A DNA stretch of 64,000 nucleotides, from contig JAQMWT010000055.1 in the NCBI GenBank assembly GCA_029834535.1, forward strand, positions 62,001 through 126,000. The letters run 5' to 3'. The translations under genes and the position numbers were made by a program. This document shows, piece by piece, positions 8,615 to 18,271 of the stretch. Source of the DNA: Chrysophaeum taylorii (taxonomy: Eukaryota; Sar; Pelagophyceae; Pelagomonadales; Pelagomonadaceae). The stretch's first letter is position 1. Every line of letters begins with the position of its first letter. Under the pieces are notes generated by a model. The model was not told the origin of the DNA. It ran no database searches and saw only the letters and a program-made list of their open reading frames with translations.

Positions 8615-8966
8615 CGCGCACGGTAGGTGAACTTACTGGGACCAGGTGAACTTACTGGGGTTTGAGATTGGGACTAGGTGAACTTAGTGACCAGGTGAAC
8701 TTACTGAGACCAAGTGAACTTACAGGGGTTTTTAGAGTGAACGCAAAGGCGAGCGGCGTGTACGGATCAAAGCAGCTTAGATTGGCGGAGGTGAGAGCGA
8801 CGAGCTCGAAGGAGAGTGGGGTGAGTGGATGTGAGCACGAGTGGGCCTACACCGAACTTACTGCGGTTAGAGATTGGGACTAGGTGAACTTACTGGGGCC
8901 AGGTGAACTTACTGGGGTTAGAGATTGGGACCAGGTGAACTTACTGGCGAACTTACTGGGCCTGCA
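8615..8966. repeat. degenerate minisatellite (GTGAACTTACTGGG units)
   Basis: About ten copies of a unit around AGGTGAACTTACTGGGG, often spaced by GTTAGAGATTGGGACCAGGTG, in two clusters at about 8626-8722 and 8853-8966. An unrelated ~130-base stretch separates them. The units are all in one orientation. No coding capacity is apparent. Confidence 0.85.
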
Positions 8967-8989
8967 CTTGTCGACATTTAAAGACATAC

Positions 8990-9036
8990 ATGATGCTCCC
9001 CACACCCCCCCCCCCTCTTAGCAGTCGCCATTTAAA
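8990..9036 (+). repeat. dispersed motif, copy 4
   Basis: Variant with an expanded C-run (ATGCTCCCCACACCCC... CTCTTAGCAGTCGCCATTTAAA). Its 3' part TCGACATTTAAAGACATA is also repeated just upstream at 8971-8988. It ends eight bases before the transposon's target-site duplication. Confidence 0.75.
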
Positions 9037-9051
9037 CTAACTAACTTCAGA

Positions 9052-9065
9052 TAGGGTCGGATAAG
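9052..9065 (+). repeat. left terminal inverted repeat of the 4.7-kb transposon
   Basis: TAGGGTCGGATAAG, directly preceded by the CTTCAGA duplication at 9045-9051. 13 of 14 bases pair with the right terminus. Confidence 0.93.
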
Positions 9066-9429
9066 GAACTCGGGGGTCCCGCGCCGGGGCCGAAAATCCC
9101 CAAGGATTGGCGGGCTTTTTTGTCCGTCGCCAAGTTGACCCAAAATGGTGCCGATTTTATCTTGGAACGAAGTCCGTAGCTGCCGATTTGGCGAATCTAC
9201 TTGGGAGTGAGGTATTTTGGCGCCTCGGTGGAGGCGGGGGCCTAGGTGGCTCTACTCTGCACGACGCCATCGGCTCCAAATACAACAACCGGCGCATCGG
9301 GAATGTCCGTAGGCCCAATGAGGGTCTTGTGGGCGTTTAGACGGCGCCTTTTGTTCGCTGGGGCCAGTTCTAGTGTCCTCGTCTTTCCGGGCGTCCTCGG
9401 GAGACCGGCGTCGGGGCCCGCGAACGCAG

Positions 9430-12400
9430 CTATTCGTAGTCGTCGTCGTCGACGTCCATCGCGTCCTCCTCCTCCTCCTCGTCGTCGTCGTCGTCGTATT
9501 CGTTGTCCTCGGACACGAAGCGCCAGGAAGCCGGCTTGGAGCCGTTGAAGAAGGTGGGGCGGTTCGCGAAGAGCCACCCGCTGAAACCGTCGTCATAGGA
9601 AACGAAGATCCAACCCAGCCCGAGTTTCTTGCGACCGTCCTTGGAGTTCTCGTCGGATACCGCCTCGATGGTGCCGGGCATCCAGTAGCAGCCCGGGTGC
9701 CCCGACAACTCCCAGAGAACCTCGACGCGTGACCCGACCAACGCCACGTCAATCGTCGGTAGCTTCGAGCGGCCACTCGTTGTCCGCGTCCGCTTCCTCG
9801 GATGGCGAAAGGCGCGGCACTCCTCAACCTTGGCCTTGAGCTCGTCAACGCTCAAGTGCCGCCTCGCGTCGAGTTCGAGACGCTGGGCCGTCGCGGTCCC
9901 GAGCACTGGCAGCTGCCGTCGGCGCTCGCCCGGGACTACCGCCTCGGCGACCAACTCGCGGGAGTTGGTCTTGATCTGCTCGTAGACGTACTCGAGGTGC
10001 GCGGTGAGGAATTCGATGTTGGCCTTGGAACCGGCCGAGCCGATCGTCGGGTCCTTGCCCGAGGTGTAGGACTTGGGTTTGAGGTCGCCCATGCCCATGC
10101 CGACGACGTACCTGTCGATGTTCTCCTTGAGGACCTTCGACCGCGCAGCGTCGCTCGAGATCTGCTTAAGTGCCGCATCAAGTCGCTTCTTGACCGTCGA
10201 GAGCAGGGTCCTCCCGACGAGGGCCTGCTCGTCGACGACAGGCTTGACTTTCATGGCCTCCTGGGCCTTGGCGTAGTCGTTCACCTGGCGCTCGAGGGCC
10301 TTCTCGACGAACGCGGCGGCGCGACGGCGATGGTGCTCCTTCGCCGCCTCCGCGCGCGCGGCAGCCTGCTCCTTGTGGTTCTGCCGACCACGACGAGCCG
10401 CCTCAATCAACACTCCTCGAAAGTCGTCGCCGAGCGTGGCGAGACGTCCTCCACCAACTCGATCGCGCATTCGAGCCTTCGTCGTCGTTCGACCAGCGAC
10501 CTCGTCGGCGACGCGTCGCCGGCGCTTGGTCGTAAAACTCGTGGCGGCCCGGTCGAACATGTGGTCCCGTTGGCACGCGACGACCCCGACGCAGTTCACG
10601 ACGCTCATGTTGACGTAGGAGGCGTTGTAATACTTCAATACGCCAAACTCGCCTTCGACCTCGTTCGAGTTCCGCCGCGCGCCGTCGAAGGCCCTCCGGA
10701 GCTCCGACGTCTGGTTGACCGCCGCGAGGTCGCCGTCGCCGACGTAGCGCATAGACTGCCCCCCCTCGAACGTGCGGCGCATGCCGCGGCCCCAGGCCCG
10801 GAGCGCGTCGAGCATGGTCTTGGCCTCTGGATCATTGGTGTCAGTCGGAGCGTAGAGCCGCGCCCGAACGGCCGCGACGTCGCGGATCGTGGACTGGCCG
10901 TCGACGGACAGCTTGGCCGACCCGGCCCGCGTCTCGAGGAAGTCTCGAGGAACTGGGCGTAGGTGGCAATCTCAGTGTCGAAGGCCTCGTAACCGGCGGT
11001 CGCAACGAGTTGTGGATTATCCTGGCAGACTTGGAAGAAGGCATGCACTCGCTCGAGAACGCCCGCCATGTCGAGAACCGACCAACCCTCGAGGGCGTCC
11101 GATGCGGCGAAAAATCGGAAAGGCACCGTGAGCTTGTCGTCGATGATCGCTCGGGCTCGAATGGCTCCGGCGACCTCCTGCGAGGACAAGGTCGAGAAGA
11201 GGTTGTTCCTGAGGATGTTCTGCGGCGCGTAGCTCGCGTTCTCGAGGAACTCGACGAGAAACGGGAGGTTGTGGAAGATGACCCAGGCCGCGTTGGTGCA
11301 CGCGTCCTGCCGCGTCCCCTTGTCCGTGCGGCCGAGCGTGAAGTAGAGCTCCGACGGGTGCTTCTCCTCGAGGAATGCCCGGAGAGGGGTCCCGAAGCCC
11401 TTCCCGTAGCGATCCACGCCCTCGCCGATACACTTGGACAAGGCATGAATGACCTTGTTCAACTCGCCGGTGAGGCGCAGGTGCTTCGCCTCCGAGCTCT
11501 CGATGCTATCCTTCAGCAGCGTGTCGAGCATCTTGGCCTCCTCGGCGGCGCCGCCGTCGAGCCATGTGTTGCCTGCTCAACAAATTGCTGGTGGGACGGC
11601 ACGACGTACCGAGATGTCGCTGGCAGTTCCCGTGAAAGACACGAGTCTTCGCGTCGCGCTCGTCTTGCGTCATCAAATTCCACAGCTCTTCCCCGATCTC
11701 CTTCTGCACCGCCGCGAGGACATGCTCCTGGAGCTCGCGGACCGATGCGATGGCGCCGGAGGCGTTGTCGGTAACGATGGCCCGGCCGGCGAGATTCTGC
11801 ACGCCGGCGCTGCCGGCGGCCGGGAGCGCCTCCGCAGCAGCGTCGGCTCCGTAGAGCTCCTGGTAAACTTGATTAACGAGCTGGAGCGCTCGATTCAGGT
11901 CACCAAACCGATCGTTGATCGCCTTGGCCTCGCCAGGCGCGCTCTGGTCGGAGATCTCGCTCGCGCCCAGCGTCCAGTTCTCCGTCACGCCGCCGCGTGT
12001 GACGCGAAGTTGGGTAGTCGCGATCTCCTTGCCGTCGAGCGGCGACGCGCCCGTCGCCGCGTCGACGACGTCACCGTATCCCACGGCGAGGGCGACGGCG
12101 GCCTCGTGAAGGACACCCATCTCGGAGCGCAGGTCGCGAATGAAGCGTGCGGACGGGAGCTCCATGTCGCGCACTCGCTCCGGGCCAACGACCGCCTCGA
12201 CGACCGAGACAAGGACCTCGGGGATTTCCGCAGGCGCAACCCGCGAGGCGAGCAGTTTCATACACAGCACCCTGAGCTTCGAGTCCCACGAAGTGCCCTT
12301 GCCGGATCCCTTGCCGGACGGCTTCCGCGGTACCCACACTTCGGCGTTCTGCTTCTCGAGGACCGCGACCCGCTCCCGCAGCCGCTCGATCTCCTCCTCC

Positions 12401-13596
12401 CGGGCCTGGAAGCGGTCCTCGGCAGCCGCGAGCTTTATCTCCATTTGCTTCGCTTCCTGGTTGAGGGCGGCGTAATTGTTCTTGAGTTGTCGCATGGCCC
12501 GAGGGTCCGATTTCTTCAGTCGGTTCCTCTCCCGAAACTCGGCCGCCGCCGCAGCCTGTCTCGCCGCCTCGTTCGACTGGGCCTTGGTCGCGTTGAGCTC
12601 GTCGATGGCTCGCTGCAGCCTCGCGGCATCGCGGTCGCGCTGCTTCTCATTGGAGGCCTGGTGGCGTTCGATGCGGACCTGGAGCCGTGCCTCCCGACGT
12701 GCGGCATCCCGGACCTCGTCCTCGTACTTCCACTTGGCCTCGAGACGCGCCGCGTCTGCCTTGGCGGCCGCCATTTCCGCGGCGAAGGCGTCGGCGTGGG
12801 CTTCTTTCGTCTCGCGTTCGGCGGTGACAGAGCGAGAGTGCTGAGCCGTCTTGGCCGCCGTGAGCTTGTCGACCGTGCTCCGGAGTTTCGACACCTCCTT
12901 CTCGAGCTCCGAGATCCGCACATTCGAGTCCGACGACGACGACAGTGTGGAGATAACCGATGACCCACTCGATCCAAGCGTCGGACGCGCTGGCCGTCCG
13001 GGTGGTAGTCGCCGAATCGGGGGGGTGTCGTTCTCCTTGTCGGGCTTGGCCTTGACGTGGGAGAACGGGACGCGGATCTCTCCCTGCTGAATCGTTTTCA
13101 CGTCGTATGACTCGACCCGACACACAGTGTTGTTGTAGATTAGGCCCAGGACAACGCCGTTGCCGCCCTGGATGTTGTGCCCCGCCGAGAAGTCGTGCTC
13201 GATGAGGACCTCGTCCCCGCTGCGGATGGTTGTCTTGAGAGTCCTAGTTAGCGACGCGGAGATCCGGGCGAGAACGGCCTTCGCGCCCTTCGTCGTGTGT
13301 AGCTTGCTCGGGGTGAAGTCGTCCCGGCACATTTTCGAGCACACGTAGAACTTGTCGGGCAGCTCGCCCTCGATATTCAGGAGTCGCTCCAGGTCGAGCG
13401 GCTGGCCCCTGGCCGTCTCGTCGGCGTCGAGCCTCGCTACGCAGCACACGCACTCTCCCCTCAAGAGGTTTTTTCGCCGTTGACGTTTGGCAGCGGGTTT
13501 TTTCGACACTTTCGTCAACTCAGCCGGGACCGAAGGGTCCACAGGGGTTACAGAAGGACCCGGGGCCGACTCTTTGCTCGTTTCGGCCGATTCCAT
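9430..13596 (-). pseudogene. DDE-type transposase candidate, two exons, broken by an 11-bp duplication
   Basis: The first exon runs 13596-11610, a 37-nt GT-AG intron lies at 11573-11609, and the second exon runs 11572-9430. An 11-base tandem duplication (10931-10941 and 10942-10952) shifts the frame; without it the gene would be exactly divisible by three, 1,372 residues. Seen in order: a Cys-pair zinc-finger-like region (CVCC, then CSKMC ~45 residues on), an SH3/Tudor-like segment (SGDEVLIEHDFSAGH), a long coiled coil, then a likely RNase H-fold core. Candidate acidic residues are in SPLDGKEIATTQL, IVTDNASGAI and NSNEVEGEFGVLKYY, with a CxxH motif (NCQRHLGNTW) completed only by splicing. A second Tudor-like domain (GSRVEVLWELSGHPGCYWMP ... 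FVSYDDGFSGW) and an Asp/Glu tail end it. I recognise no named family. The start at 13596 is preferred over 13659 because the upstream residues look non-coding. Confidence 0.75.
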
Positions 13597-13721
13597 GGGC
13601 GGAACGCCGATTTTGTGATTTTGAAGGCTATGTTTGAAACATAGCCTGAGACAATCCACTTTTGAATGAGGGTTTCTCGTTTGGTGTTCGAAATGTAGGC
13701 TAGGGCCTAGTTTTGAGCTTT

Positions 13722-13735
13722 CTTATCCGACCTTA
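13722..13735 (-). repeat. right terminal inverted repeat of the 4.7-kb transposon
   Basis: CTTATCCGACCTTA, followed by the CTTCAGA duplication at 13736-13742. Confidence 0.93.
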
Positions 13736-13742
13736 CTTCAGA

Positions 13743-14358
13743 CCTCTCCCGAGCATGCCATGGGAGCCAGGCCGGACCGACAGGAGCCAGTCCGGAATCA
13801 CGGGCCTGTAGACGAGGAGCGCCGAAAGGTGGGTCGGCGGAGAGTGATCATCAAGCTTGTCGCCATGCGACGAGGAGACCGCGATGTGACTGACAACCAA
13901 ATCGTCGATAACCTTCCGTCTGCGCCCCCCGGCCATACCCCGACCCACTGCGAACGTTCCGGCTGCCAACCGGCCCGCCCGGGAGGCGAATAGGTGCCAA
14001 CCTACGCCGGGAGGGCGGATGCCCTCGCAAGGCTCAGGATTGATGAGGCACCGTCCTCCATCGCAACCGCAGTCGGCGATCAGGGTAAGGGATTTAAAGA
14101 CATAATAAAAGTCTCACACCCGCGATTTTTCTGTTGCAGAGGCCGCCGCCACCGCCACCCGAGGCATGGGTACTACGAAGGTACCCGTGTTGTTTACGAG
14201 ATTCTAAGCACGGCCCGACGGCGCCGGCCGTGGAGAGAGCGAGCGTGCGCTCGGTCCGCTCGCGTCGTCGTCGTCGTCGTTGTAGTTGTAGTTGTAGATA
14301 TAGTCGTTGTTGTTGTTGTTGTTGTTGTTGTAGAAATGCTCTGGATGAGGGACGTGGA
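13743..14358. other. intergenic region with GTC/GTT microsatellite
   Basis: About 600 bases between the transposon and the coiled-coil gene's stop. I see no convincing gene. A compound microsatellite (GTC, TTGTAG, then TTG units) lies at about 14262-14332, just downstream of the coiled-coil gene. Short ORFs here are low-complexity. Confidence 0.6.
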
Positions 14359-15231
14359 TCAGACGTCGTCGACCTTCGGGTAGCTCGGCAAGACGGAGAG
14401 CATGAGCAAGACGGCGAGCCCGGCGCCTATGAGGTCATAGTTGTCAAGTTTGAGGGCGTCGCAGGCGAGGAGGCCGGCGAGGGCAGCTATGGTGAGGGCG
14501 GGCGTGGGCTTGACGCGGAGCTCGGTACGGAGGCCTTCGGCGACCTGGGCACGCGTGGCCGCGATCTCTCCCTTGGCATCTGCTTTGGCGCGTTCAAGAG
14601 CTCCCGTGTCCTCCCGGGCGGCGGCGAGGTCTCGCGCGGCAGCGGCGGCCTCGGTCTCGGCCCGCGCGAGGTCCGTCCTCGCGACGCGCACGGCCTCGGC
14701 GATGTCGGCGGCGCGCGAGCGGCCGAGGGCGGCGGCGCGCTGCTTGGCAATCTCGGCGCGCGCGCGCATCTCCTCGGCTTGGCGCGCGGCAGCTTCGCTC
14801 GCGGTAGCGGTCACATCGCGCGCGCTGACGGACTGGCGGAGCGTCGCCGCCGCAACACGCGCGGCCGCCGCCTCGCTCCGCGCCTCGCTCGTCCTAGTCT
14901 GCGCGGCAGCGATCGCCTCCTCCAACTCGGCCCGTTTCGCGTCGAGCTCGGCTAGCATCTTGGTAGCGGCTATCGCCTCCGCGTCAAAGCTCTTGGGCGC
15001 ATCGCTCTTGCGCCCTCGCAACCAGTCGAGCAACGGGATCCCCGCCTCCTTGGGCGGCGTCGGCTGCACGGCGTCGGCGAAAGCAAACGGCGACGCCTCC
15101 TCAGCGGGGCTCGTGCGGACGACGACAACCTGTCGTCGAGGGCCGCACTGCGTCACGAAAGCCCTCACGCCCGGGATCACCAGCCACCACACCACCAACC
15201 GCAAAGGCCTCGTCGGGACTAACACCATCAA
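14359..15231 (-). CDS. coiled-coil protein with plastid-type leader and C-terminal membrane segment
   Basis: 290 residues, function unknown. The N-terminus is hydrophobic (LRLVVWWLVIPGVRAF) and ends at a VRA-FVT junction resembling the ASAFAP cleavage motif of stramenopile plastid preproteins, where Phe follows the signal peptidase site. Residues ~90-230 form an unbroken Ala/Glu/Arg-rich coiled coil. Residues ~245-280 are hydrophobic (LTIAALAGLLACDALKL and GAGLAVLLMLSVLPSY), one or two membrane helices, ending PKVDDV. The architecture suggests a thylakoid- or envelope-anchored coiled-coil protein. That is inference from composition; there is no recognisable enzyme motif. The Ala-rich composition could in part reflect the GC-rich genome, but the uninterrupted frame and leader make a real gene likely. 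Confidence 0.75.
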   Translation of the reverse strand: MMVLVPTRPLRLVVWWLVIPGVRAFVTQCGPRRQVVVVRTSPAEEASPFAFADAVQPTPPKEAGIPLLDWLRGRKSDAPKSFDAEAIAATKMLAELDAKRAELEEAIAAAQTRTSEARSEAAAARVAAATLRQSVSARDVTATASEAAARQAEEMRARAEIAKQRAAALGRSRAADIAEAVRVARTDLARAETEAAAAARDLAAAREDTGALERAKADAKGEIAATRAQVAEGLRTELRVKPTPALTIAALAGLLACDALKLDNYDLIGAGLAVLLMLSVLPSYPKVDDV

Positions 15232-15440
15232 GCGCCTCTCTCGAGCGTTGGCGCTCCTTGAGCTTACAGCTCAAGATTGGTCCCACAACCAAGTGGTGGG
15301 GAAGCCAAACAAATCAAGGGGGTGGAGGGTTTTTTATTCGTGTCGACTGTGAGGGTGGGGGTGTCCTAATGCCCGTAATGGAGAGGGGGTTCTCGTTCGT
15401 TCGTCCGGCGGGGTTATTACGATTCGACGACCACAGCAGA

Positions 15441-17453
15441 CTATCGCGAATTCCCAGCGGGACGCTCCCCGGGCTGCTGCTCCTTAACGAGTTGGAGGCG
15501 GCGGTCGGTGGCAACGAGGGTGGCGTAGAGGCCCCGGGCGTCGAGGAGGTCTTGGTGCGCGCCGACCTCGACGATGGCACCCTGGTCCATGACGACGATG
15601 GCGTCCGCGTCTCGCACGGCGGCGAGATTATGGGTGATGGCGAGCGTCGTGCGGCCGCGGGTCGCAGCGTTGAGCGCCTCATCGACGGCAGCCCTCGACT
15701 CCGCGTCGAGGGCCGAGGTTGCCTCGTCCAACAAAAGGACGGCCGGGTTGCGCGCGATCGCCCGCGCGATTGCAACCCGCTGCTTCTGGCCACCGCTGAG
15801 GAACGCGCCGCGTTCGCCGACCTTGGTGTCGTAGCCGTCGGGAAGATCGGCGAGGAAGGTGTGTGCGCGCGCGACCTTGGCGGCGGCGACGGCGACCTCG
15901 CGATCGGTTCGCGAGCTGCCGTAGAGGATGTTGTCGAGGACGGTGCCGTCCATCAGGACAGGTTCCTGCCCGACGATGCCCAAGGCGCGCGTGCGGAGCG
16001 ACGCCGGGTCGTACGACGCGACCGGCGCGTTGTCGAGCAGGACCGCGCCAGCGGTCGGCTCGTAGAAGGCGAGAACGAGCTGGAAGAGGGTCGACTTCCC
16101 GGAGCCCGACGCCCCGACGACGGCCGTCTGGCTCGCGGGGGGGGCGTGCAGCGTGATGTCGCGAAGCACCGCCTGGCCCGGCCGCGCCGCGTACGCGAAG
16201 CTCACGTTCCGGAACTCGACCTCGCCGCGGAACGCCGTCGCCGCGAGCAGCGGCGTCCTCGTCGAGTCGTCGCTGTCGTCGCATGATGATGATAGCCCCA
16301 CGCGATGCACGCGGTGGTCGTGGTGGCGCCGGTAGTTCGCGTGCGGCGTGCGCGGAGCGCGGCGGAGCAGTTTGAAGACCTCGCCGCCCGATCCCGACGA
16401 CTTGAGCATCGCCGTGAACGAGTTCAGCAGCTGGCCCGTGTACTCGAGCAACTGGCCCTGGTACAACATGAAGGCGATCAGCACCGACGGCTTGACGTCG
16501 CCCTTCGCGACTTCTCGGCCGCCGACCCACAGCAGCGCGGCCGGCACGCACGCGCCGACGAGGATCGAGTAGCAGAGCATATAGTAGGCCGCCTGCGCGA
16601 TAGCCTGGGCGACGCTGAGCGAGTAGTGCGCGAGCACGAGCTTCGCGTACCGCGCGATTTCGAACTCCTCGGCGGCACACGCGGCGACGGTGCGCGACGA
16701 CGCGAGCGCCTCGGTGCTCGCAGCGCCCGCCGCCGCGAGCGCGGCCTGTACTCTCGCCGCGTTGCGCCGGAGCCACACGCCATACGCGTAGTTGGCCGCC
16801 GTACACGGCGGCACCACAGCCACGGCGACGCAGGCGAGGCGCCAGTCGCGATAGAACATGTAGGCGACGATGCCCGAGATGCGCACCGCGCTCTCGATCG
16901 ACCACCGGAATACCCACGTGAGGTCGTTACCCATCTCGGCCGTGTCCGCTACGAGGCGCGACGCAAGCCACCCCGATGTCGTCGTGTCTAAGTACGTCCG
17001 GTCCTGCCTCAGCATCGCTGAAAACAACCGCACGCGAAGTCGACGCAGCAACCGCGCCTTACTAAAGTCAAACAAGAACACGTTCCAGAAGTCGAGAAGT
17101 CCGTTGACCGCGCCCGTCGCCACGAGCAGTATCACGTTGCACCGCAGCTTCCCGCCCTTGCCGTTGATCGCCGCACCGATCGCCTCCGATTGAAAGTGCG
17201 GCGACGCCAGCGAGAACGGAAGCCGCACCAACAGCGCAACGCATCCCAGCCCAATCCACTTGAGCTCGGGCCGAGCGAGCCCGAACAACTCGGCCCAAGA
17301 CGCCACATTCTCTTCCTCCTCTTTCGTCGCGCCCTCCTCGTCCTCCTCCTCTACGCAGGGAAAGCTCTCGCGACCGTCGACCACCTCCATCGCGGCGCCA
17401 GCGACAATATTGTCCGTTGCGTTCGTAACGACATCAAGATTGAAGAAGTACAA
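15441..17453 (-). CDS. ABC transporter, ABCB-type half-transporter
   Basis: 670 residues; a start at 17390 (Met22) is also plausible. A transmembrane domain (residues ~60-340, starting at ELKWIGLGCVALLVRLPFSL) is followed by one nucleotide-binding domain (~410-650), so it should work as a dimer. The NBD shows Walker A GASGSGKST, Q-loop GIVGQEPVLMDG, signature LSGGQKQR, Walker B AVLLLDEATSALD and the switch histidine in AITHN. These are the motifs of B-subfamily exporters (TAP/MDR/HlyB-like), which drive substrates out of the cytosol or into organelles. The substrate cannot be told. An acidic stretch (EEEDEEGATKEEEEN) precedes the membrane domain and no clear targeting peptide is visible. A His/Asp/Ser-rich loop (~365-390) lies between the two domains. 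Confidence 0.95.
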   Translation of the reverse strand: MYFFNLDVVTNATDNIVAGAAMEVVDGRESFPCVEEEDEEGATKEEEENVASWAELFGLARPELKWIGLGCVALLVRLPFSLASPHFQSEAIGAAINGKGGKLRCNVILLVATGAVNGLLDFWNVFLFDFSKARLLRRLRVRLFSAMLRQDRTYLDTTTSGWLASRLVADTAEMGNDLTWVFRWSIESAVRISGIVAYMFYRDWRLACVAVAVVPPCTAANYAYGVWLRRNAARVQAALAAAGAASTEALASSRTVAACAAEEFEIARYAKLVLAHYSLSVAQAIAQAAYYMLCYSILVGACVPAALLWVGGREVAKGDVKPSVLIAFMLYQGQLLEYTGQLLNSFTAMLKSSGSGGEVFKLLRRAPRTPHANYRRHHDHRVHRVGLSSSCDDSDDSTRTPLLAATAFRGEVEFRNVSFAYAARPGQAVLRDITLHAPPASQTAVVGASGSGKSTLFQLVLAFYEPTAGAVLLDNAPVASYDPASLRTRALGIVGQEPVLMDGTVLDNILYGSSRTDREVAVAAAKVARAHTFLADLPDGYDTKVGERGAFLSGGQKQRVAIARAIARNPAVLLLDEATSALDAESRAAVDEALNAATRGRTTLAITHNLAAVRDADAIVVMDQGAIVEVGAHQDLLDARGLYATLVATDRRLQLVKEQQPGERPAGNSR

Positions 17454-17537
17454 AGAAGCAAATTGTCTGTGAGGGTGCTTGAAGCCTAAATTAAAAAAAA
17501 AAAAAAAAAAAAAATGAAGGTATAGGGTTTTTTTCGA

Positions 17538-17613
17538 AAATGTCGACTGCTAAGAGGGTGGGGGCGGGGGTGCTAAGAGGGTAGGGGGGGGTGCTAAGAG
17601 GGTGGGGGGTGTG
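17538..17613 (-). repeat. dispersed motif, degenerate triplicated copy
   Basis: Reverse-oriented AATGTCGACTGCTAAGAGGG followed by two further GTGCTAAGAGGG units with G-rich spacers. The core of the motif was tandemly amplified here. Confidence 0.75.
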
Positions 17614-18197
17614 GTGCGTGTGGAGGCTTGAAGCCATAGGGTTTTTGTGGTTGACACATCCTGCGGTAATGCGTCGCGCTGTCTCGAGAGCCTTTCGCGA
17701 TCGAGAGCGCCGAAGACACGAGCCGGGAACTCCTCGGGCGCATCTCGTTCCAGAACTACGCGGAAAGCACAATCGAATGCAGGGAGTGAGTCGCGGGCGA
17801 ATATTCCAAGCACGCTCGCGGAGATGAATTTTTTATCTTATGGCAGTTATGCTCGTCCTCATCGACATTTTATGGCGACGACAGAGGCCAAAATGCAAGA
17901 GAGAAAAGAATCGCAGCTTGGATCACACGCGAGCAACGTAATCAGGCGCCGTGAGCTTTATTTATATTACGCGGCATGGTCTTGGCGCCCTTCCAGCCGC
18001 AGTAGTCGAGCACTGCCGTCGACATGGTCCCCACCAGGTCCTACCGTGGTGCGAGACACTACTGACGCCGGAGCGTTCCACCACGAGGGAATAGATGCCT
18101 CTCCTGGTGTCGATGGCAAAGTCTCCGAGCCGCACTCGTCTATATAGTATTACATGGTCGCAGTGCTGCGGAGCAACGCGCACGCACTATCCTAAGT

Positions 18198-18233
<36 letters not shown>
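18198..18233. repeat. (CGG)12 microsatellite
   Basis: Twelve perfect CGG units, about 40 bases past the stop codon of the giant gene, so probably in its 3' untranslated region. Confidence 0.9.
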
Positions 18234-18234
<1 letters not shown>

Positions 18235-18271
18235 CGCTGAATAGAATGCCACGGGTCCCTCTTCGTTCGGA

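Larger units (their letters stand above)
9052..13735 (-). mobile_element. complete DNA transposon with 7-bp target-site duplication
   Basis: A 4,684-base element. The left terminus is TAGGGTCGGATAAG (9052-9065); the right is CTTATCCGACCTTA (13722-13735), the inverted complement with one mismatch. It is flanked on both sides by the identical heptamer CTTCAGA (9045-9051 and 13736-13742), a target-site duplication proving insertion as a unit. It contains one large minus-strand gene, the candidate DDE transposase, plus a 378-base non-coding left end. A 259-base relative with the same termini occurs at 49487-49745. The superfamily is not assigned: a 7-bp duplication excludes TA (Tc1/mariner), TTAA (piggyBac, Kolobok), PIF (3 bp), CACTA (2-3 bp) and canonical 8-bp hAT insertions, but leaves several families including P-like and Dada-like. 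Confidence 0.93.
17454..18271. other. intergenic region with poly-A tract, dispersed motif and CGG repeat
   Basis: Roughly 820 bases between the start of the ABC transporter gene and the stop of the giant gene, both on the minus strand. It holds a 22-base A-run (17493-17514), a degenerate triple copy of the dispersed motif (17538-17613), and a (CGG)12 repeat at 18198-18233 immediately downstream of the giant gene. ORFs at 17647-18147 (plus) and 17550-17813 (minus) have no recognisable features, and I do not call them genes. Confidence 0.6.

Noticed and set aside
9052-9060. TAGGGT terminus as telomeric repeat
   Set aside because: Only one hexamer-like unit is present and it is part of a 14-17 base inverted terminus flanked by a target-site duplication.
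11449-12963. 504-residue plus-strand ORF inside the transposon
   Set aside because: Antisense to the transposase exon. The minus strand shows coherent coiled-coil and RNase H-like content; the plus-strand translation does not.
17647-18147. 166-residue plus-strand ORF between the ABC transporter and giant gene
   Set aside because: No recognisable domain, no clear start context, and the composition is like random GC-rich sequence.
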